Shown piece after piece: positions 50,283-58,981 of a DNA stretch of 64,000 nucleotides. Made by a program: the position numbers and the translations under genes. The stretch's first letter is position 1. Every line of letters starts with the position of its first letter. The DNA is taken from positions 1,390,023 to 1,454,022 of the forward strand of contig NZ_KE150457.1 of the NCBI RefSeq assembly GCF_000411455.1, in the 5' to 3' direction. A model generated the notes under the pieces. It did not search any database and was not told where the DNA came from. It saw only the letters and a program-made list of their open reading frames with translations. The DNA comes from Microbacterium sp. oral taxon 186 str. F0373. Lineage in GTDB: Bacteria > Actinomycetota > Actinomycetes > Actinomycetales > Microbacteriaceae.

Positions 50283-51392
50283 ATGAGTCGCGAGGCAGGG
50301 CGCGTGCGGGAGCGGGGCCCCGACTCGGTCTGGGAACGCTACGGCTGGGTCATGGCCGTCGTGTGGCTCGTCTTCCTCATCTACCCGATTCTCGGCCTGC
50401 TGCGATCGGCCGCCGATGCCGGCTGGATCGTGACAGGCTGGGTCGCGCTCGTCGCCTTCGTGCTCATCTACATCGCAGCCTTCCTCAACGGCATGAGCGG
50501 CGACGGCGGCGGGCTGCTCACGCCGCCGAGGCCGATCCAGTGGGTGGCGTTCGGCGCGCTGATCGTGTGCGCCGCGCTCACCATCCCCGCGGTGTCGGGC
50601 AACGCGTTGAGCTTCGTTCCGTTCGTCATGTCGTTCGCGTCCTACGGCCTCACCCGTCCGGCCCACTGGGCGACGGTCGCGGGCGGAATCGGCGTCGCGG
50701 CGGCGACGGTGCTTCTGCTGCCGGATGGCGTCGATTACGTGGCGGTGCTCGCGATCATCGTGCTCCTGGCGACCGTCAACACCGTCACGACGGCGCTCAT
50801 CGTCCGCTCCGTGCAGGCGCAGCAGCTCGAAGTCGAGCTCGCGACGAGCGAGGGACGGGAGGCCGTCGCGCGCGACGTGCATGACTTGATCGGCCATTCA
50901 CTGACCGTCGTGCGCGTGAAAGCGCAGCTCGCGCGACGACTCATCGCCACCGATCCCGAGCGCGCCGACGCCGAGCTCGCCGACATCGAGGCTCTCACCG
51001 CGGAGGCGCTGTCGGGGGTGCGGGAGACCGTCGCCGGCATCCGCAGTGCGACGCTCGCCGACGAACTGGCGACGAGCCGTGACGTGCTGCGCGCCGCGGG
51101 TGTCGGGTTCGTCGTGCACGGGGATGCCGAGGCGCTCTCGCCCGCACAGGCTCTCACTGCGAGCTGGATCCTCCGGGAGGCGACGACGAACGTGCTTCGC
51201 CACGCCTCCGCCTCCGCCGTGTCGGTCCGTATCCGTCCCGGCGGCCTCGTCGTGGCCGACGACGGGCGCGGCATACGCGGACCCGAGGGCAACGGTGTGC
51301 GGGGGATGCGGGAGCGCGCCGCCATGTCGGGGGCGCGGCTGTCGATCACGGCCGCAGGTGCGGGCGGCACGAGCGTGGAGGTGACGTGGTGA
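50283..51392 (+). CDS. DesK-like sensor histidine kinase
   Basis: 369 residues. Five hydrophobic segments between about residues 22-165 form a small membrane sensor. The DHp box is VARDVHDLIGHSLTVVRVKAQLARRLI with His200. HATPase motifs are REATTNVLRHASA (N box), VVADDGRGI and GNGVRGMRERAAMSGARLSI. It has no large periplasmic domain, as in DesK, which senses membrane order. ATG 50283 is seven bases from TAGGGT (50270-50275), which overlaps the permease stop codon. It overlaps the response-regulator gene by four bases (GTGA). Confidence 0.93.
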   Translation: MSREAGRVRERGPDSVWERYGWVMAVVWLVFLIYPILGLLRSAADAGWIVTGWVALVAFVLIYIAAFLNGMSGDGGGLLTPPRPIQWVAFGALIVCAALTIPAVSGNALSFVPFVMSFASYGLTRPAHWATVAGGIGVAAATVLLLPDGVDYVAVLAIIVLLATVNTVTTALIVRSVQAQQLEVELATSEGREAVARDVHDLIGHSLTVVRVKAQLARRLIATDPERADAELADIEALTAEALSGVRETVAGIRSATLADELATSRDVLRAAGVGFVVHGDAEALSPAQALTASWILREATTNVLRHASASAVSVRIRPGGLVVADDGRGIRGPEGNGVRGMRERAAMSGARLSITAAGAGGTSVEVTW

Positions 51393-52018
51393 GCGTCGAA
51401 GATCGGGCCGGGGGCATTCGGATCGTCCTCGCCGACGACCAGGCGATGCTCCGCGGGGCTCTGGCCGCGCTGCTCGATCTCGAGCCGGACATGAGGGTGG
51501 TCGGTGTCGCCGGCGACGGCGACGAGGCCCTTCGCATCGTCGAGGCCGAGCAGCCCGATGTCTGTCTCATGGACATCCAGATGCCCGGTCGGGACGGGAT
51601 CGAGGCGACCCTGGCGATCCGGGCGGCGAGCCCGCATACGCGGGTGCTCATCGTCACGACGTTCGCCCGACCGGGCTATCTTCGCGCCGCCTTGGATGCC
51701 GGGGCCGCCGGATTCGTCGTGAAAGACGCATCGGTCGAGCACCTCGCCGACGCGGTGAGGCGAGTGCATGCCGGGCTGCGGGTCGTCGACCCGCAGCTCG
51801 CCGAGGCGAGCCTGTTCGACGGTGCCAACCCACTCAGCGAACGGGAGCGGCAGATCCTCCGCCTTGCCGCCGACGGCCGCGATGCCCCCGCCATCGCCGC
51901 AGAGGTGTACTTGTCGGCCGGCACGGTTCGCAACAACCTCTCCGCCGCGATCGGCAAGCTCGGCGCGTCGAACCGGGCTCAGGCCGTGCGGATCGCGCAG
52001 GACAAGGGGTGGCTGTAG
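51389..52018 (+). CDS. DesR-like LuxR/NarL response regulator
   Basis: 209 residues from GTG 51389. The receiver domain is IRIVLADDQAMLRGALAALLDLEPDMRVVG, with phospho-acceptor Asp62 in CLMDIQMPG, Thr in IVTTFA and Lys in FVVKDAS. The LuxR HTH is PLSERERQILRLAADGRDAPAIAAEVYLSAGTVRNNLSAAIGKL. The DesK-type kinase overlaps it by four bases. The pair is the last part of the exporter operon and probably controls it. The upstream in-frame GTG at 51386 is an alternative start. Confidence 0.93.
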   Translation: MSVEDRAGGIRIVLADDQAMLRGALAALLDLEPDMRVVGVAGDGDEALRIVEAEQPDVCLMDIQMPGRDGIEATLAIRAASPHTRVLIVTTFARPGYLRAALDAGAAGFVVKDASVEHLADAVRRVHAGLRVVDPQLAEASLFDGANPLSERERQILRLAADGRDAPAIAAEVYLSAGTVRNNLSAAIGKLGASNRAQAVRIAQDKGWL

Positions 52019-52060
52019 CGGCCGCACTCTGCTTCCGTCGGCGTTCGCCCCGCGCGCGGC

Positions 52061-52906
52061 TCAGACCTCGTCGCGCCAGGAGTGCTGGGGGGTCCAGCCC
52101 AGCAGTCGCTGCGCCTTCGCGGTCGAGAAGAGCGAATCGTTGACGCCGAGGTCGCCGCGGACCTCGACGTCGGGGAACACCTCGGCGACCAGTTCCGCGT
52201 TCGGGCGGCTCATGACCGTGTCGGTGTTCGCGATGAGGAAGTGGTCGAACCCGGCCGGCGCGACCTCCAGCGCCCGGCCGATGACGGCGGCGGCGTCTCG
52301 GGCGTCGATGTAGCTCCACAGGTTCCACTTGCGCAGGGTCGCGTCGGCGTCGAACGAGGGGAACTCGGCGTAGTCGGCCGGCACCATGACGTTCGAGAAG
52401 CGCAGCGCGGTGATCGACACCTCGGGGTGCCACCGCACGAGCTCCTTCTCCATGGTCTCCTCGAGGTGCTTCACGAGCGAGTAGACCGTCTCGGGGCGGG
52501 CGGCGTACTCCTCGTCGACCGGCAGGTACGGCGGCGGCACGTCGAACGGCAGGCCCTGCACGGTCTCGCTCGACGCGGTGACGATGCGGGTGATGCCCAG
52601 CCGGATCGCCGCCCACATCACGTTGAAGGTGACCGCGATGTTGTTGTGGAAGGTGGCGACGTCGGAGCGGATGCCGGGAGCCGGGATGGCGGCGAGGTGC
52701 ACGACCGCGTCGAGCCCGTGATGCTGGTCGTTGACAGCCTGCAGGGCGTCGACGGTCTGCCCGTAGTCGGTGAAGTCGACCTGCACGAAGCCGGCGCCGC
52801 GGGTGCCGACGACGTCCATTCCGACGACGTCATGGCCCGCCGCTCGCAGTTCGCGGACGACGACGGTTCCCAGCTTTCCGGATGCTCCGGTCACGGCGAT
52901 GCGCAT
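52061..52906 (-). CDS. NAD-dependent epimerase/dehydratase
   Basis: 281 residues, an extended short-chain dehydrogenase. MRIAVTGASGKLGTVVVREL is the NAD-binding start, VVHLAAIPAPG and YSLVKHLEETMEKE (Tyr/Lys catalytic pair) are typical. DFTDYGQTVDAL lies between. It resembles uronate dehydrogenases and sugar epimerases; substrate not known. ATG 52906 is seven bases from TAGGCT (52919 down to 52914), so leaderless. It follows the DHA2 pump on the same strand, with ten bases between. Confidence 0.88.
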   Translation of the reverse strand: MRIAVTGASGKLGTVVVRELRAAGHDVVGMDVVGTRGAGFVQVDFTDYGQTVDALQAVNDQHHGLDAVVHLAAIPAPGIRSDVATFHNNIAVTFNVMWAAIRLGITRIVTASSETVQGLPFDVPPPYLPVDEEYAARPETVYSLVKHLEETMEKELVRWHPEVSITALRFSNVMVPADYAEFPSFDADATLRKWNLWSYIDARDAAAVIGRALEVAPAGFDHFLIANTDTVMSRPNAELVAEVFPDVEVRGDLGVNDSLFSTAKAQRLLGWTPQHSWRDEV

Positions 52907-52916
52907 GGGTCCGAGC

Positions 52917-54536
52917 CTAACGCCGGGCGAACCGCCGCAGCTGCGCGGCGCCGACGAGACCCAGCAGGAGGAACACCGATGCGAGCAGCAGTGACCAGCG
53001 GGTCGCGTCGGCGAACCCTGCCGAAAGGGCGTGCACGGCGGCATCGGTCTGTGCTCCGAGCATGCTGGCGGAGCCCTCCGCGCGCAGCTGTGAGATCAGG
53101 GTGCCCGCCGACGTCCGCGTCGCGTCGGCGAGCTGTGACGCCGCGGGGCCGGTGATCCCGGCATCCGTCAATGCTCCGGGAAGGGTCAGCGCGAGCGAGA
53201 CCGACAGTGCCGCCCCGGCGAACGCGGTGCCGAGCGCCGTGCCGATCTGGCGGACGGTCGACTGCGTCGCCGAGCCCTGGCCGCTGATCTCCACCGGCAC
53301 ATCGCGCAGCACCGTGCCCGTGAGCTGGGCAGAGGCGAGGCCGAGGCCGAGGCCGTAGAGGACGAGCGGCAGGGCGATGACCCACCCCGGCGTCGTGGCG
53401 GCGACGATCCCGGCGAGGATCACGATGCCGATGACTTCCAGGGCCAGGCCGATCAGCACGGTGCCGGGGGAGCCGAACCGCGCGGCGAGATGTCGTGCTG
53501 CCGCTCCCGACGCGAACGCCCCGAACGCCATGGCGGCCAGGACCAGACCCGTCTGCATGATCGACAGTCCGAGCGCCGCCGTGAGGTAGAGAGGGAGGAC
53601 GAAGATGATCGCGAACTCGCCGACGGCGACCATGGCGGCGGTCACATTGCCCCACGAGAAGGTGCGCAGAGAGAAGAGGTGCAGATCGAGCAGGGCGTCG
53701 CGTTGCACGCGTTCGCGGTGCCGCTCCCAGAAGACGAACAGCGTCAGTGCGACGGCGGCGACGGCCAGGCAGACGGGCACGATCGAGACCGGGGCCGACG
53801 CGGGCCAGGCCCAGCCGGCGATCACGAGGTCGGTCTTGGGCGTCCACCAGCCCAGATCGGGTCCTTCGATGACGGCGAAGACGAGCGAGCCGAAACCGAT
53901 GGCCGACAGCAACGCGCCGTCGACGTCGGCGCCGCGGCGGAAGCCGGCACCTCGCGTTTCGGGCACGGCCCACAGTGCCAGCGCGAAGACAACCGCGCCC
54001 AAGGGCAGGTTCACCAGGAACACCCACTGCCACGAGGCGTACTGGGTGAGCGCGCCTCCTACCAGCGGTCCGATCGCTGCGGCGCCCGAGATGACCGCGC
54101 CCCACACCCCGAAGGCGGCGGCGCGGTAGCGGCCCCGGAAGACGGCGTTCACCGTCGAGAGCGTCGACGGCATGATGAACGCGGCACCGACGGCCTGCAC
54201 GGCGCGCGCCGAGATGAGCGCCCCGCCCGTCGTGGATGCCGCAGCCCACACACTGCCGCCGACGAAGACCAGGATGCCGAGCAGGAAGAGGAGCTTGCGG
54301 CCGAAGCGGTCCGCGAGCTTGCCGGTGGACAGCAGGAGCGCCGCGAGCAGCACCGCGTACAGGCTCGAGACCCACTGCGCGTCGGTCAGGTCGAGTGTGA
54401 GGTCGCGGATGATGTCGGGCATGGCGACACCGACGATCGTCCCATCCAGCACGATCATGCCGAGTCCGGCGGCGAGGACCGCGAGGCCCATCCATTCGCG
54501 CCGGGACGGCGCTGCGTCGACGATACCTTCAGTCAT
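52917..54536 (-). CDS. DHA2-family MFS multidrug efflux transporter (EmrB/QacA type)
   Basis: 539 residues with 14 predicted membrane helices. LDGTIVGVAMPDIIRDL (helix one, motif D1), GKLADRFGRKLLF (motif A) and AVGAAFIMPSTLSTVNAVF (motif C-like) are intact. A drug/proton antiporter role is likely. ATG 54536 is six bases from CATACT (54548 down to 54543). Its promoter overlaps two interleaved palindromes (54528-54548) that should bind a TetR- or MarR-type regulator, but no such gene is adjacent. Downstream is the epimerase gene, ten bases away. Confidence 0.92.
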   Translation of the reverse strand: MTEGIVDAAPSRREWMGLAVLAAGLGMIVLDGTIVGVAMPDIIRDLTLDLTDAQWVSSLYAVLLAALLLSTGKLADRFGRKLLFLLGILVFVGGSVWAAASTTGGALISARAVQAVGAAFIMPSTLSTVNAVFRGRYRAAAFGVWGAVISGAAAIGPLVGGALTQYASWQWVFLVNLPLGAVVFALALWAVPETRGAGFRRGADVDGALLSAIGFGSLVFAVIEGPDLGWWTPKTDLVIAGWAWPASAPVSIVPVCLAVAAVALTLFVFWERHRERVQRDALLDLHLFSLRTFSWGNVTAAMVAVGEFAIIFVLPLYLTAALGLSIMQTGLVLAAMAFGAFASGAAARHLAARFGSPGTVLIGLALEVIGIVILAGIVAATTPGWVIALPLVLYGLGLGLASAQLTGTVLRDVPVEISGQGSATQSTVRQIGTALGTAFAGAALSVSLALTLPGALTDAGITGPAASQLADATRTSAGTLISQLRAEGSASMLGAQTDAAVHALSAGFADATRWSLLLASVFLLLGLVGAAQLRRFARR

Positions 54537-54548
54537 ACTGAAAGTATG
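54528..54548. promoter_or_regulatory. Interleaved palindromes over the efflux-pump start
   Basis: TTCAGTCATACTGAA (54528-54542) and CATACTGAAAGTATG (54534-54548) are both inverted repeats (TTCAGT...ACTGAA and CATAC...GTATG). They cover the -10 box and start codon of the efflux pump. A repressor bound here would block the promoter and ribosome access. The cognate regulator is not in this neighbourhood. Confidence 0.65.
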
Positions 54549-54590
54549 CACCCGAGACCCGGTTGATGTCTATGAGGCGGGGTGGGGGCT

Positions 54591-54602
54591 GTTATCGATA
54601 AC
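54591..54602. promoter_or_regulatory. Palindrome GTTATCGATAAC
   Basis: A perfect 12-bp palindrome, about 50 bases upstream of the putative -35 of the GH43 gene. Its form resembles LacI-family half-sites. Confidence 0.5.
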
Positions 54603-54637
54603 CCATCGAAACGGGCATCGAAACCGCGGGAGCGGGC

Positions 54638-54666
54638 TTGCCGCTCCTTTGTGGTACCGGTAACAT
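54638..54666 (+). promoter_or_regulatory. GH43 promoter with embedded LacI-type operator
   Basis: TTGCCG (54638-54643) and TAACAT (54661-54666) are 17 bases apart. The near-palindrome TGGTACCGGTAACA (54652-54665) overlaps the -10, as in LacI-repressed sugar genes. No LacI gene lies in the window, so control is in trans. Confidence 0.6.
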
Positions 54667-55020
54667 CGCGAACGTTCCATCCGAACGGGATGTCGGGGGC
54701 AGTGTCGCTCACCCGAGCACCGCCGTCTTCGCACAGACCGGACGACTCCCCGGACAGGGATCGGGAGAGCGTGCATGCCGGCACGTTCTCGCACTGCACT
54801 TCGCGTGCGCCCACCGTCCGAGGAGTCGTCGGAGTGTTCCCGACTGTGCACGGGCGGCGAAGCCGCCTCGGTCTGGAACGGCGAAAGTGTACACCCCGCG
54901 AGGCGTGCTCACACTGAACGTCGAGGCTCCTGCCGATGGGCGCACCGAGGTACCCAATCAAAGGAGTCATCGACGTGAGTCATCACAAAAAACCACCCAC
55001 ACCCTCTCCGCGGCCGGCGA

Positions 55021-58000
55021 GTGCGCCGTCTCGGCGCACTCGCCGGCGTCGGCGCGCTGGTCCTGTCGGCGCTCGCGACCTCGCCGGCGACGGCGGCGAC
55101 GACCGAGCTGTTGAGCAACGGCACGTTCGAAGGCGGCATCGCCGGCTGGAGCGCACCGTTCGGCGGCACGCTTGCGGCCAGCAGCGATGCCCGGACGGGC
55201 ACCGGGGCCATCCAGATCTCCGGCCGGACGGCGTTCCAGTCCGGGCCGGCCGCGACCGTGACCGGGCAGCTGAAGACCGATCGGTCCTACGATCTGTCGC
55301 TGTCGATCAAATACACCGGCACGCCGGCGACGCATAACGTCAACGTGACCCTTTGCACGGCCTCGCGCAGCGCGTGCGCGCCGGTGGTCGGTGGCACGGC
55401 GACGTCGGGTGAATGGCTCACGCTCACGAAGACCTTCACCCCGGCCGTCGACACGTACGACTACCTCTTCGTCGAGACGCCGTGGGACACGACCGTCGCC
55501 TCCTTCGTCGTCGACGATGCATCACTGACGGTTCAGAGCACGACGCCGACGACGCCCACGGTGCCGGAAGTGCCGGTCGTCCCCGGCAACCTGCTGCCCG
55601 ACGGTCGCTTCGTCGACGGCTTCACCGGGTGGCAGGCTCCACGCGGCGGCACGCTGGCGCTGACGACGGATGCCGCGAGCGGCCTGAACGCGCTGAAGGT
55701 CACAGGCCGCACGAACACGCAATCCGGTCCGTTCGCCAGTGTCACCGGCAAGCTCGAGGCCGGGGCGGGCTACCGCCTGAGCGCGAAACTCAAGTACACC
55801 GAGGGCCCCGACACCCAGCAGTTCAACTTCACCTTCTGCCCGGCCAACTTCAACGGCTGCGACGATCGTGGTCAGAGCTTCACCAAGGGCGAGTGGGGAT
55901 CGTTCTCGAAGGACTTCGTCGCCGACCAGCGCCACCCCGGCATGGACTGGCTGTTCGTCGAGACCCCGTGGAACTCCAACGCGCTCCAGGACTTCCAGGT
56001 CGACGAGATCTCGCTCGTCAAGATCTCGGACGCTCCGGCCGGCCCCGGCTTCACCTCGCTGGAGAAGGTGCAGACCAAGCCGATCGGTGACCACAACCCG
56101 CTGGTGGGCCACAAGTTCGGCGCCGACCCGCACCACCTCATCTACAACGGTCGCCTCTACATCTACTCGACCAACGACACGCAGCAGTACGAGGCCAACT
56201 CGAAGGACGCCAACGGGCTTCCGACGGCGTCGAACGGGTACGGGGCGATCACGACGCTGAACGTCATGTCGACGACCGACATGGTCAACTGGGTCGATCA
56301 CGGCTCCGTGCCGATCGCTCGCGAGGGCGGCGCGGCTCCGTGGGCGCGCAACTCGTGGGCGCCCGCGGCGATCGAGAAGGACGGCAAGGTCTACCTGTAC
56401 TTCTGCGACAGCGGCACCGGCACCGCCGTGGTCGTGGGCGGTTCGCCGCTCGGACCGTGGACCGATCCGCTCGGCAAGAAGATCATCCCCGACACCGTCT
56501 CGCGCGACTACGTCAACAACGGGGGCTTCCCCGCCGGCATGTGGCTGTTCGACCCCGAGGTGTTCATCGACGACGACGGTCAGGCGTACCTGTACTTCGG
56601 CGGCAACTCGCAGATCGGCTCGGGCGCCAACGTCCAGGGACCGCAGAACCCGAAGTCGACGCGCGTCGTGAAGCTGAAGGACGACATGGTCACCCTCGAC
56701 GGTGACCCCGTCGAGATCGACGGCCCCGGCATGTTCGAGGCGTCGTCCATCTTCAAGCGGGACGGCAAGTACTACTACTCGTACTCGTCGAACTTCCAGG
56801 TGAACGAGGTCCCGGGGCAGTATCCGTCGCGCGGCGGTATCGCCTACATGATGACCGATGACCCGATGAAGCTGCCGGCCTCGACGTACGCCGGTGTGGC
56901 CTTCCAGAACCCGAGCACGTTCTTCGGACCGGGCAACGGCGGCAACAACCACTCCGACATGTTCACCTACAAGGGCGAGACCTACTTCACGTACCACGCG
57001 CAGACGCGCGGGGCCGCGTGGGCGCAGGCCCTCGGCACGGCGGGACAGACGCAGGGGTACCGCTCGGTGCACATCGACAAGCTCGAGTTCAATGCGGACG
57101 GCACGATCAAGCCCATCGTCGGCACGCGCGCCGGCGTTGCGCAGGTCGAAGACTTCGACCCGTACCGTACGTTCGAGGCCGAGACACTGGCCTGGCAGCT
57201 CGGCGTGAAGACGACGGCGACGACCCAGCCCTCGGTCGAGTTCCCGGAGCACAACGGCAACGGCAACATGGCGCTGTCCAGCATCGACGACGGTGACTTC
57301 GCCGCGCTGTCGCAGGTCGCGTTCGGCGAGGGCGCGGCGACGGTGTCGGCGCGCGTGAAGCCGCTGGTCGAAGGCGCCTCGGTGCAGGTCCGCCTGGACA
57401 ACGTCGACGGCCCGGTCGTCGCGACGCTCCCGGTGGAGGGTACGGCCGGCGAGTGGACCACGGTCACCGCCGATGTCACCGGCGCGACGGGCACGCACGA
57501 CGTGTTCTTCGTGTTCGCCCAGCCCGAGTCCGCGGCGGTCGAGGCCACGGGTCCGCTGTTCGAGGTCGACAACTGGACGTTCACGGCCGCGCAGGCGCCC
57601 GTCGATAACGACCCGTCGATCGCCCTGAGCGCGACCGAGGTTCGTGCCGGCGGCGCGCTCACCGTGACGGGCAGCGACTTCACCGTTCCGCGCGTCGAGG
57701 TCGGTGTGGCCAGCACCTACCGGGCGCTCGCGGAGGCGGATGTCGTCGATGGCGCGTTCTCCGCGCCGGTCGTCATCCCGTCCGACCTCGAACCGGGCAC
57801 CCACACCATCCAGGTGCGGGTCGATGGTGAGGTCGTCGCGTCCGCGGCGATCACCGTGCTCGCCGCCGGCGACGCGGGCGGCGATCCGGGCACGGGCCCA
57901 GGTGCGTCGACGCCGGCACCCGCGGCGGGCGGCTCGAACCTCGCCGCGACCGGCGGTCAGTCCGGCGGGCTGGCTGCAGGTGCGTTCGCCGGGGTGCTGC

Positions 58001-58062
58001 TCCTGTTGGCGGGTGGGGCCGTGATCTGGCGCCGCCGCCACCTGAGCCGCGTCTCGGACTGA
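55021..58062 (+). CDS. Secreted, cell-wall-anchored GH43 glycosidase with carbohydrate-binding domains
   Basis: A 1013-residue protein. Signal peptide (1-26), two CBM4/9-like jelly-roll domains (about 30-170 and 190-335), a GH43 five-blade propeller (about 345-710), a CBM6-like module (715-860), an Ig-like domain (870-945), then LAATG (974-978), a helix and RRR for sortase attachment. Catalytic residues: Asp369 (GADPHH, base), Asp511 (LFDPEVF) and Glu573 (GMFEAS, acid). It probably releases arabinose, xylose or galactose from plant polysaccharide outside the cell. The best ribosome-binding site points to GTG 54975, in another frame, so the coding start has a likely 1-nt indel in the A6 tract at 54987-54992. 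Confidence 0.85.
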   Translation: MRRLGALAGVGALVLSALATSPATAATTELLSNGTFEGGIAGWSAPFGGTLAASSDARTGTGAIQISGRTAFQSGPAATVTGQLKTDRSYDLSLSIKYTGTPATHNVNVTLCTASRSACAPVVGGTATSGEWLTLTKTFTPAVDTYDYLFVETPWDTTVASFVVDDASLTVQSTTPTTPTVPEVPVVPGNLLPDGRFVDGFTGWQAPRGGTLALTTDAASGLNALKVTGRTNTQSGPFASVTGKLEAGAGYRLSAKLKYTEGPDTQQFNFTFCPANFNGCDDRGQSFTKGEWGSFSKDFVADQRHPGMDWLFVETPWNSNALQDFQVDEISLVKISDAPAGPGFTSLEKVQTKPIGDHNPLVGHKFGADPHHLIYNGRLYIYSTNDTQQYEANSKDANGLPTASNGYGAITTLNVMSTTDMVNWVDHGSVPIAREGGAAPWARNSWAPAAIEKDGKVYLYFCDSGTGTAVVVGGSPLGPWTDPLGKKIIPDTVSRDYVNNGGFPAGMWLFDPEVFIDDDGQAYLYFGGNSQIGSGANVQGPQNPKSTRVVKLKDDMVTLDGDPVEIDGPGMFEASSIFKRDGKYYYSYSSNFQVNEVPGQYPSRGGIAYMMTDDPMKLPASTYAGVAFQNPSTFFGPGNGGNNHSDMFTYKGETYFTYHAQTRGAAWAQALGTAGQTQGYRSVHIDKLEFNADGTIKPIVGTRAGVAQVEDFDPYRTFEAETLAWQLGVKTTATTQPSVEFPEHNGNGNMALSSIDDGDFAALSQVAFGEGAATVSARVKPLVEGASVQVRLDNVDGPVVATLPVEGTAGEWTTVTADVTGATGTHDVFFVFAQPESAAVEATGPLFEVDNWTFTAAQAPVDNDPSIALSATEVRAGGALTVTGSDFTVPRVEVGVASTYRALAEADVVDGAFSAPVVIPSDLEPGTHTIQVRVDGEVVASAAITVLAAGDAGGDPGTGPGASTPAPAAGGSNLAATGGQSGGLAAGAFAGVLLLLAGGAVIWRRRHLSRVSD

Positions 58063-58075
58063 TCCCCTGAGCGTG

Positions 58076-58107
58076 CGGGCGGATGCCGAGAAGTCGGCGT
58101 CCGCCCG
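58076..58107 (+). terminator. Hairpin downstream of GH43
   Basis: A 14-bp stem pairs 58076-58089 with 58094-58107 (one wobble) around the loop GAAG. It begins about 14 bases after the GH43 stop and precedes the sulfurtransferase promoter. Confidence 0.75.
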
Positions 58108-58134
58108 TACGTGCTCGCGCGTAACCTCTCTCCC

Positions 58135-58965
58135 ATGAGCATGTCTCCCCTCATCACCCCCTCCGAGCTGAAGGCCCAGCTGGGCTCTCTCACGCCGCCG
58201 GTCGTCCTCGATGTGCGTTACCGTCTCGACGCCCCCGACGGTGCGGAGGCGTACCGCGACGGCCACGTGCCCGGTGCCGTCTACGTCCGCATGGACGGCG
58301 AGCTCGCCGTGCACGGGGCTGCGAGCGAGGGGCGTCATCCCCTTCCATCTCCGGCTGACTTCGAGCGTTCCGTGCGCAGATGGGGGATCGATGACGGCGA
58401 CACCGTCGTCGTCTACGACGATTGGAACTCGTTCGCCGCGGCCCGCGCCTGGTGGATGCTCACGGACGCCGGCGTTCCCGCCCGGGTGCTCGACGGCGGG
58501 CTCCGCGCGTGGCGCGCCGCCGGAGGGGCCCTCGAGACCGGCGACGTGACCCCCACGCCGGGCGCCGTGACGCTGCATGCGGGACAGCGCCGCAGGCTCG
58601 ACATCGACGCCGCGGCATCCCTTGCATACAGCGGCGTGCTCCTGGACGCCCGCGCACCGGAGCGCTACCGCGGCGACGTCGAACCGCTCGACCCCGCCGC
58701 CGGACACATCCCGGGCGCCCGCAACGCGCCGACCACCGAGAACCTGGATGCCGAGGGCCGGCTCCTCGCCCCCGACGTGCTGCGTTCCCGCTACGCCGAT
58801 CTGGAGGGACAGTCCGTCGGTGTCTACTGCGGCTCGGGCATCACCGCTGCCCACGCCGTTCTGGCGCTCGCGGTCGCGGGCCACGACGCGGCTCTGTACC
58901 CGGGCTCCTGGAGCCAGTGGTCGAATACTCCCGACCGGCCGGTCGCCACCGGCGACCACCCCTGA
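58135..58965 (+). CDS. sseA: Thiosulfate/3-mercaptopyruvate sulfurtransferase (two rhodanese domains)
   Basis: 276 residues with two rhodanese repeats. The inactive first domain holds VVLDVRYRLDAPDGAEAYRDGHVPGAVYVRMDGEL (about 24-60). The second ends with the active-site Cys loop CGSGITAAHAVLAL, which matches the CGSGVTA loop of SseA. It transfers sulfur from thiosulfate or mercaptopyruvate to cyanide or thiols. ATG 58135 is seven bases from TAACCT (58122-58127), so leaderless; MSMSPLITP follows. The aldose epimerase gene starts 16 bases after its stop. Confidence 0.9.
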   Translation: MSMSPLITPSELKAQLGSLTPPVVLDVRYRLDAPDGAEAYRDGHVPGAVYVRMDGELAVHGAASEGRHPLPSPADFERSVRRWGIDDGDTVVVYDDWNSFAAARAWWMLTDAGVPARVLDGGLRAWRAAGGALETGDVTPTPGAVTLHAGQRRRLDIDAAASLAYSGVLLDARAPERYRGDVEPLDPAAGHIPGARNAPTTENLDAEGRLLAPDVLRSRYADLEGQSVGVYCGSGITAAHAVLALAVAGHDAALYPGSWSQWSNTPDRPVATGDHP

Positions 58966-58981
58966 CACTACGATGTTGACG

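Larger units (their letters stand above)
54549..54974 (+). other. 426-base upstream region of the GH43 gene
   Basis: No convincing gene. It holds a 12-bp palindrome GTTATCGATAAC (54591-54602), a LacI-type palindrome over a -10 box (54652-54665), and a long untranslated leader ending in a strong AAAGGAG ribosome-binding site (54959-54965). Several short GC-rich inverted repeats lie in the middle (for example GGCGGCGAAGCCGCC near 54850-54864), which may fold in the mRNA leader. Confidence 0.6.

Noticed and set aside
54975..55337. GTG 54975 frame read straight through as its own gene
   Set aside because: It has the ribosome-binding site but the product turns into Arg/Gly/Asp-rich sequence after about 15 codons, while the overlapping frame encodes a signal peptide; a frameshift is the better explanation.
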